A stretch of DNA of 15,032 nt from the NCBI GenBank assembly GCA_958354085.1, contig CATWUX010000044.1, forward strand, positions 1 through 15,032, written 5' to 3'. Origin of the DNA: an uncultured Oscillospiraceae bacterium (GTDB lineage Bacteria; Bacillota; Clostridia; Oscillospirales; Acutalibacteraceae). Below, in pieces: positions 13,813 to 15,032 of the stretch. The position numbers were made by a program, and so were the translations under genes. The notes under the pieces were generated by a model. The model worked only from the letters and a program-made list of their open reading frames with translations. It ran no database searches and was not told where the DNA came from. The stretch's first letter is position 1; each line of letters opens with the position of its first letter.

Positions 13813-14844
13813 TTATTCGACCTGTTCCATGATCTGCTGTACGTACTGCATGGCTTCCTCTACAACATCCTCGCCGTAGGCCAGTACGAAGCGCTGATAC
13901 TGTTCATCATAATTCTCAACCCGCTCGCCATTTTCATCGTAAAGAACCGAAAGGATCTCATACGCGATCATCTGCGGATCCGGATCGTCACCGGAACCCA
14001 TAATCTCGCTGAAATCTGCATAACTGTCCAGATCAGCGGGAGCCGTTACCGTAACGGTTTCAGCAGGATCGGGAATCTTGATCGTAACGTCCAGTACGGT
14101 CTTGGTCTCCGTTCCGTCCGCAGTGACGCTGAAATCGAACTTATACGAGCACTCCGTCATGTTGCCGTCTTTGTCGATGCACACAGCCAATTCCATATCC
14201 GAGAAAACGGGTACGATGTCTTCCCCTTCGTCGGCATTCTCCGTCGGATCCTCACCGAATTGCTTCAGCAGATCCTCCATCACCGTCTTCAGAGTGCTGG
14301 CCGGAAGCGTACCGGTGATCGTGGTGGTTCCATTCACGGTGGTAACCACCGCATTTTTCAGGCTCTCCTCCGTCAGCTCAGGGAAGCTCATTTCCGTCGG
14401 CATTGAGCCTGTTTCAGCGGCTTCGGTCTGACTCATCTTGTACTTCACTGTTTCGCCCTGCATATCCATAGACAAATAGACCGTATCGCCCTCCAGATAG
14501 GCATCATACTTCTGCTCGCTGCCCAGCATGGTCAGATTCATCGCAACGTTGGCTTTCGGCTGGCCGTTTTCCGTCATCATTTTCATATCGGCACTGACGG
14601 TCGTGTCCGTCGTCATACCGGGCATCTGCACGGTTACCTTGACATCCATGAGCGCATGGCAGGCGGTCATAGCCGCCTGCTTATCAACGGCTGCTTTATA
14701 TAAAGCATACGGCTGCGGCGCCGCCGTTGTGGAAGGCGTCGAACTGGATTCCTGAGACGAGGGTGCGTCTGTACCGCAGGCTGCCATCGAAAGGGTCATC
14801 AGCAAAGCGGCCGCGGCAGCCAGAAAACGGGGAGCGTGTTTCAT
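13813..14844 (-). CDS. Lipoprotein of unknown function, possibly LolA/DUF6612-like
   Basis: This 343-aa protein has a lipoprotein signal with MAAC (Cys23 from the chosen start), then a Ser/Thr/Pro-rich tether. The body has alternating beta-strand pattern with many Met and Thr (VKVTVQMPGM, VAMNLTMLG, DTVYLSMDMQG). Such cupped sheets occur in LolA-like and DUF6612-type Firmicutes lipoproteins. The C-terminus is acidic and helical (EEAMQYVQQIMEQVE). The second ATG (14844) is preferred because AGGAGG lies seven bases before it and only one base before the ATG at 14850; from 14850 the product would be 345 aa. The gene is monocistronic with its own strong promoter. It may bind a lipid or other ligand at the membrane; the family call is tentative. 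Confidence 0.85.
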   Translation of the reverse strand: MKHAPRFLAAAAALLMTLSMAACGTDAPSSQESSSTPSTTAAPQPYALYKAAVDKQAAMTACHALMDVKVTVQMPGMTTDTTVSADMKMMTENGQPKANVAMNLTMLGSEQKYDAYLEGDTVYLSMDMQGETVKYKMSQTEAAETGSMPTEMSFPELTEESLKNAVVTTVNGTTTITGTLPASTLKTVMEDLLKQFGEDPTENADEGEDIVPVFSDMELAVCIDKDGNMTECSYKFDFSVTADGTETKTVLDVTIKIPDPAETVTVTAPADLDSYADFSEIMGSGDDPDPQMIAYEILSVLYDENGERVENYDEQYQRFVLAYGEDVVEEAMQYVQQIMEQVE

Positions 14845-14891
14845 TTTCATTCCTCCTACATGCCGGTATCGGCTAAAAAACTTCTGCTTCC

Positions 14892-14920
14892 TTTATAACA
14901 CACTTGTCGTTATAAGTCAA
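14892..14920 (-). promoter_or_regulatory. Sigma-A promoter of the last lipoprotein gene
   Basis: On the minus strand TTGACT (14920-14915), a 17-bp spacer and TATAAA (14897-14892). Transcription would start near 14885, about 40 nt before the preferred start codon. Confidence 0.85.
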
Positions 14921-15032
14921 TATTGAGCGGAATGAGAACCCTATTTTTTTGTGTGTTTATGCGGTTTGCACTGATTTATACTAAAATCTGATTGAAAGCT
15001 TTAATCGATTTCCGAGGATGAATTGCACCAGA

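Noticed and set aside
14921..15032. Possible gene start or terminator at the right edge
   Set aside because: There is only a T-run without a stem and no open frame with a ribosome binding site in the visible bases.

Overview
The window looks like chromosomal DNA from a low-to-medium G+C Gram-positive anaerobe, most likely a gut or rumen Clostridia (Oscillospiraceae/Ruminococcaceae-like). The reasons are the strong AGGAGG-type ribosome binding sites, textbook sigma-A promoters, many lipoproteins with Ser/Thr linkers, a possible xPxTG cell-wall sorting signal, and the absence of outer-membrane features. G+C is near 50% by eye. The placement is inferred from style, not from a marker gene.

Left part (1-8770, minus strand): one run of five secreted or surface proteins, read from 8770 down past the left edge. 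In order of transcription they are a CE2-like acetyl esterase lipoprotein, a second SGNH hydrolase lipoprotein, a 1074-aa exported protein with clan-A glycosidase-like motifs, a 797-aa surface protein built from four related ~150-aa modules plus a Thr-rich linker and a possible sorting signal, and a partial gene whose first module matches the last module of the 797-aa protein. The first three are 15-27 bp apart and surely co-transcribed. The last two follow after 82 and 76 bp, with a strong hairpin in the second gap.

Middle (8771-11507): a divergent control region leads into an AraC-family regulator on the plus strand. It is followed by a cytoplasmic GH27 alpha-galactosidase with its own strong promoter. 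A 73-aa two-CxxC protein overlaps the glycosidase stop by ATGA. The arrangement resembles a Gram-positive polysaccharide utilisation locus: the regulator senses a sugar, surface enzymes deacetylate and cut the polymer, surface modules hold it, and the alpha-galactosidase finishes imported fragments. An acetylated galactose-bearing plant polymer such as galacto(gluco)mannan fits, but the substrate is inferred and no transporter is present here.

Right part (11508-15032): unrelated single genes separated by strong hairpin terminators. They are a 139-aa orphan (minus), a transglutaminase-like lipoprotein (plus), and a lipoprotein of possible LolA/DUF6612-like type (minus). No RNA genes, insertion sequences, CRISPR arrays or phage genes were seen.
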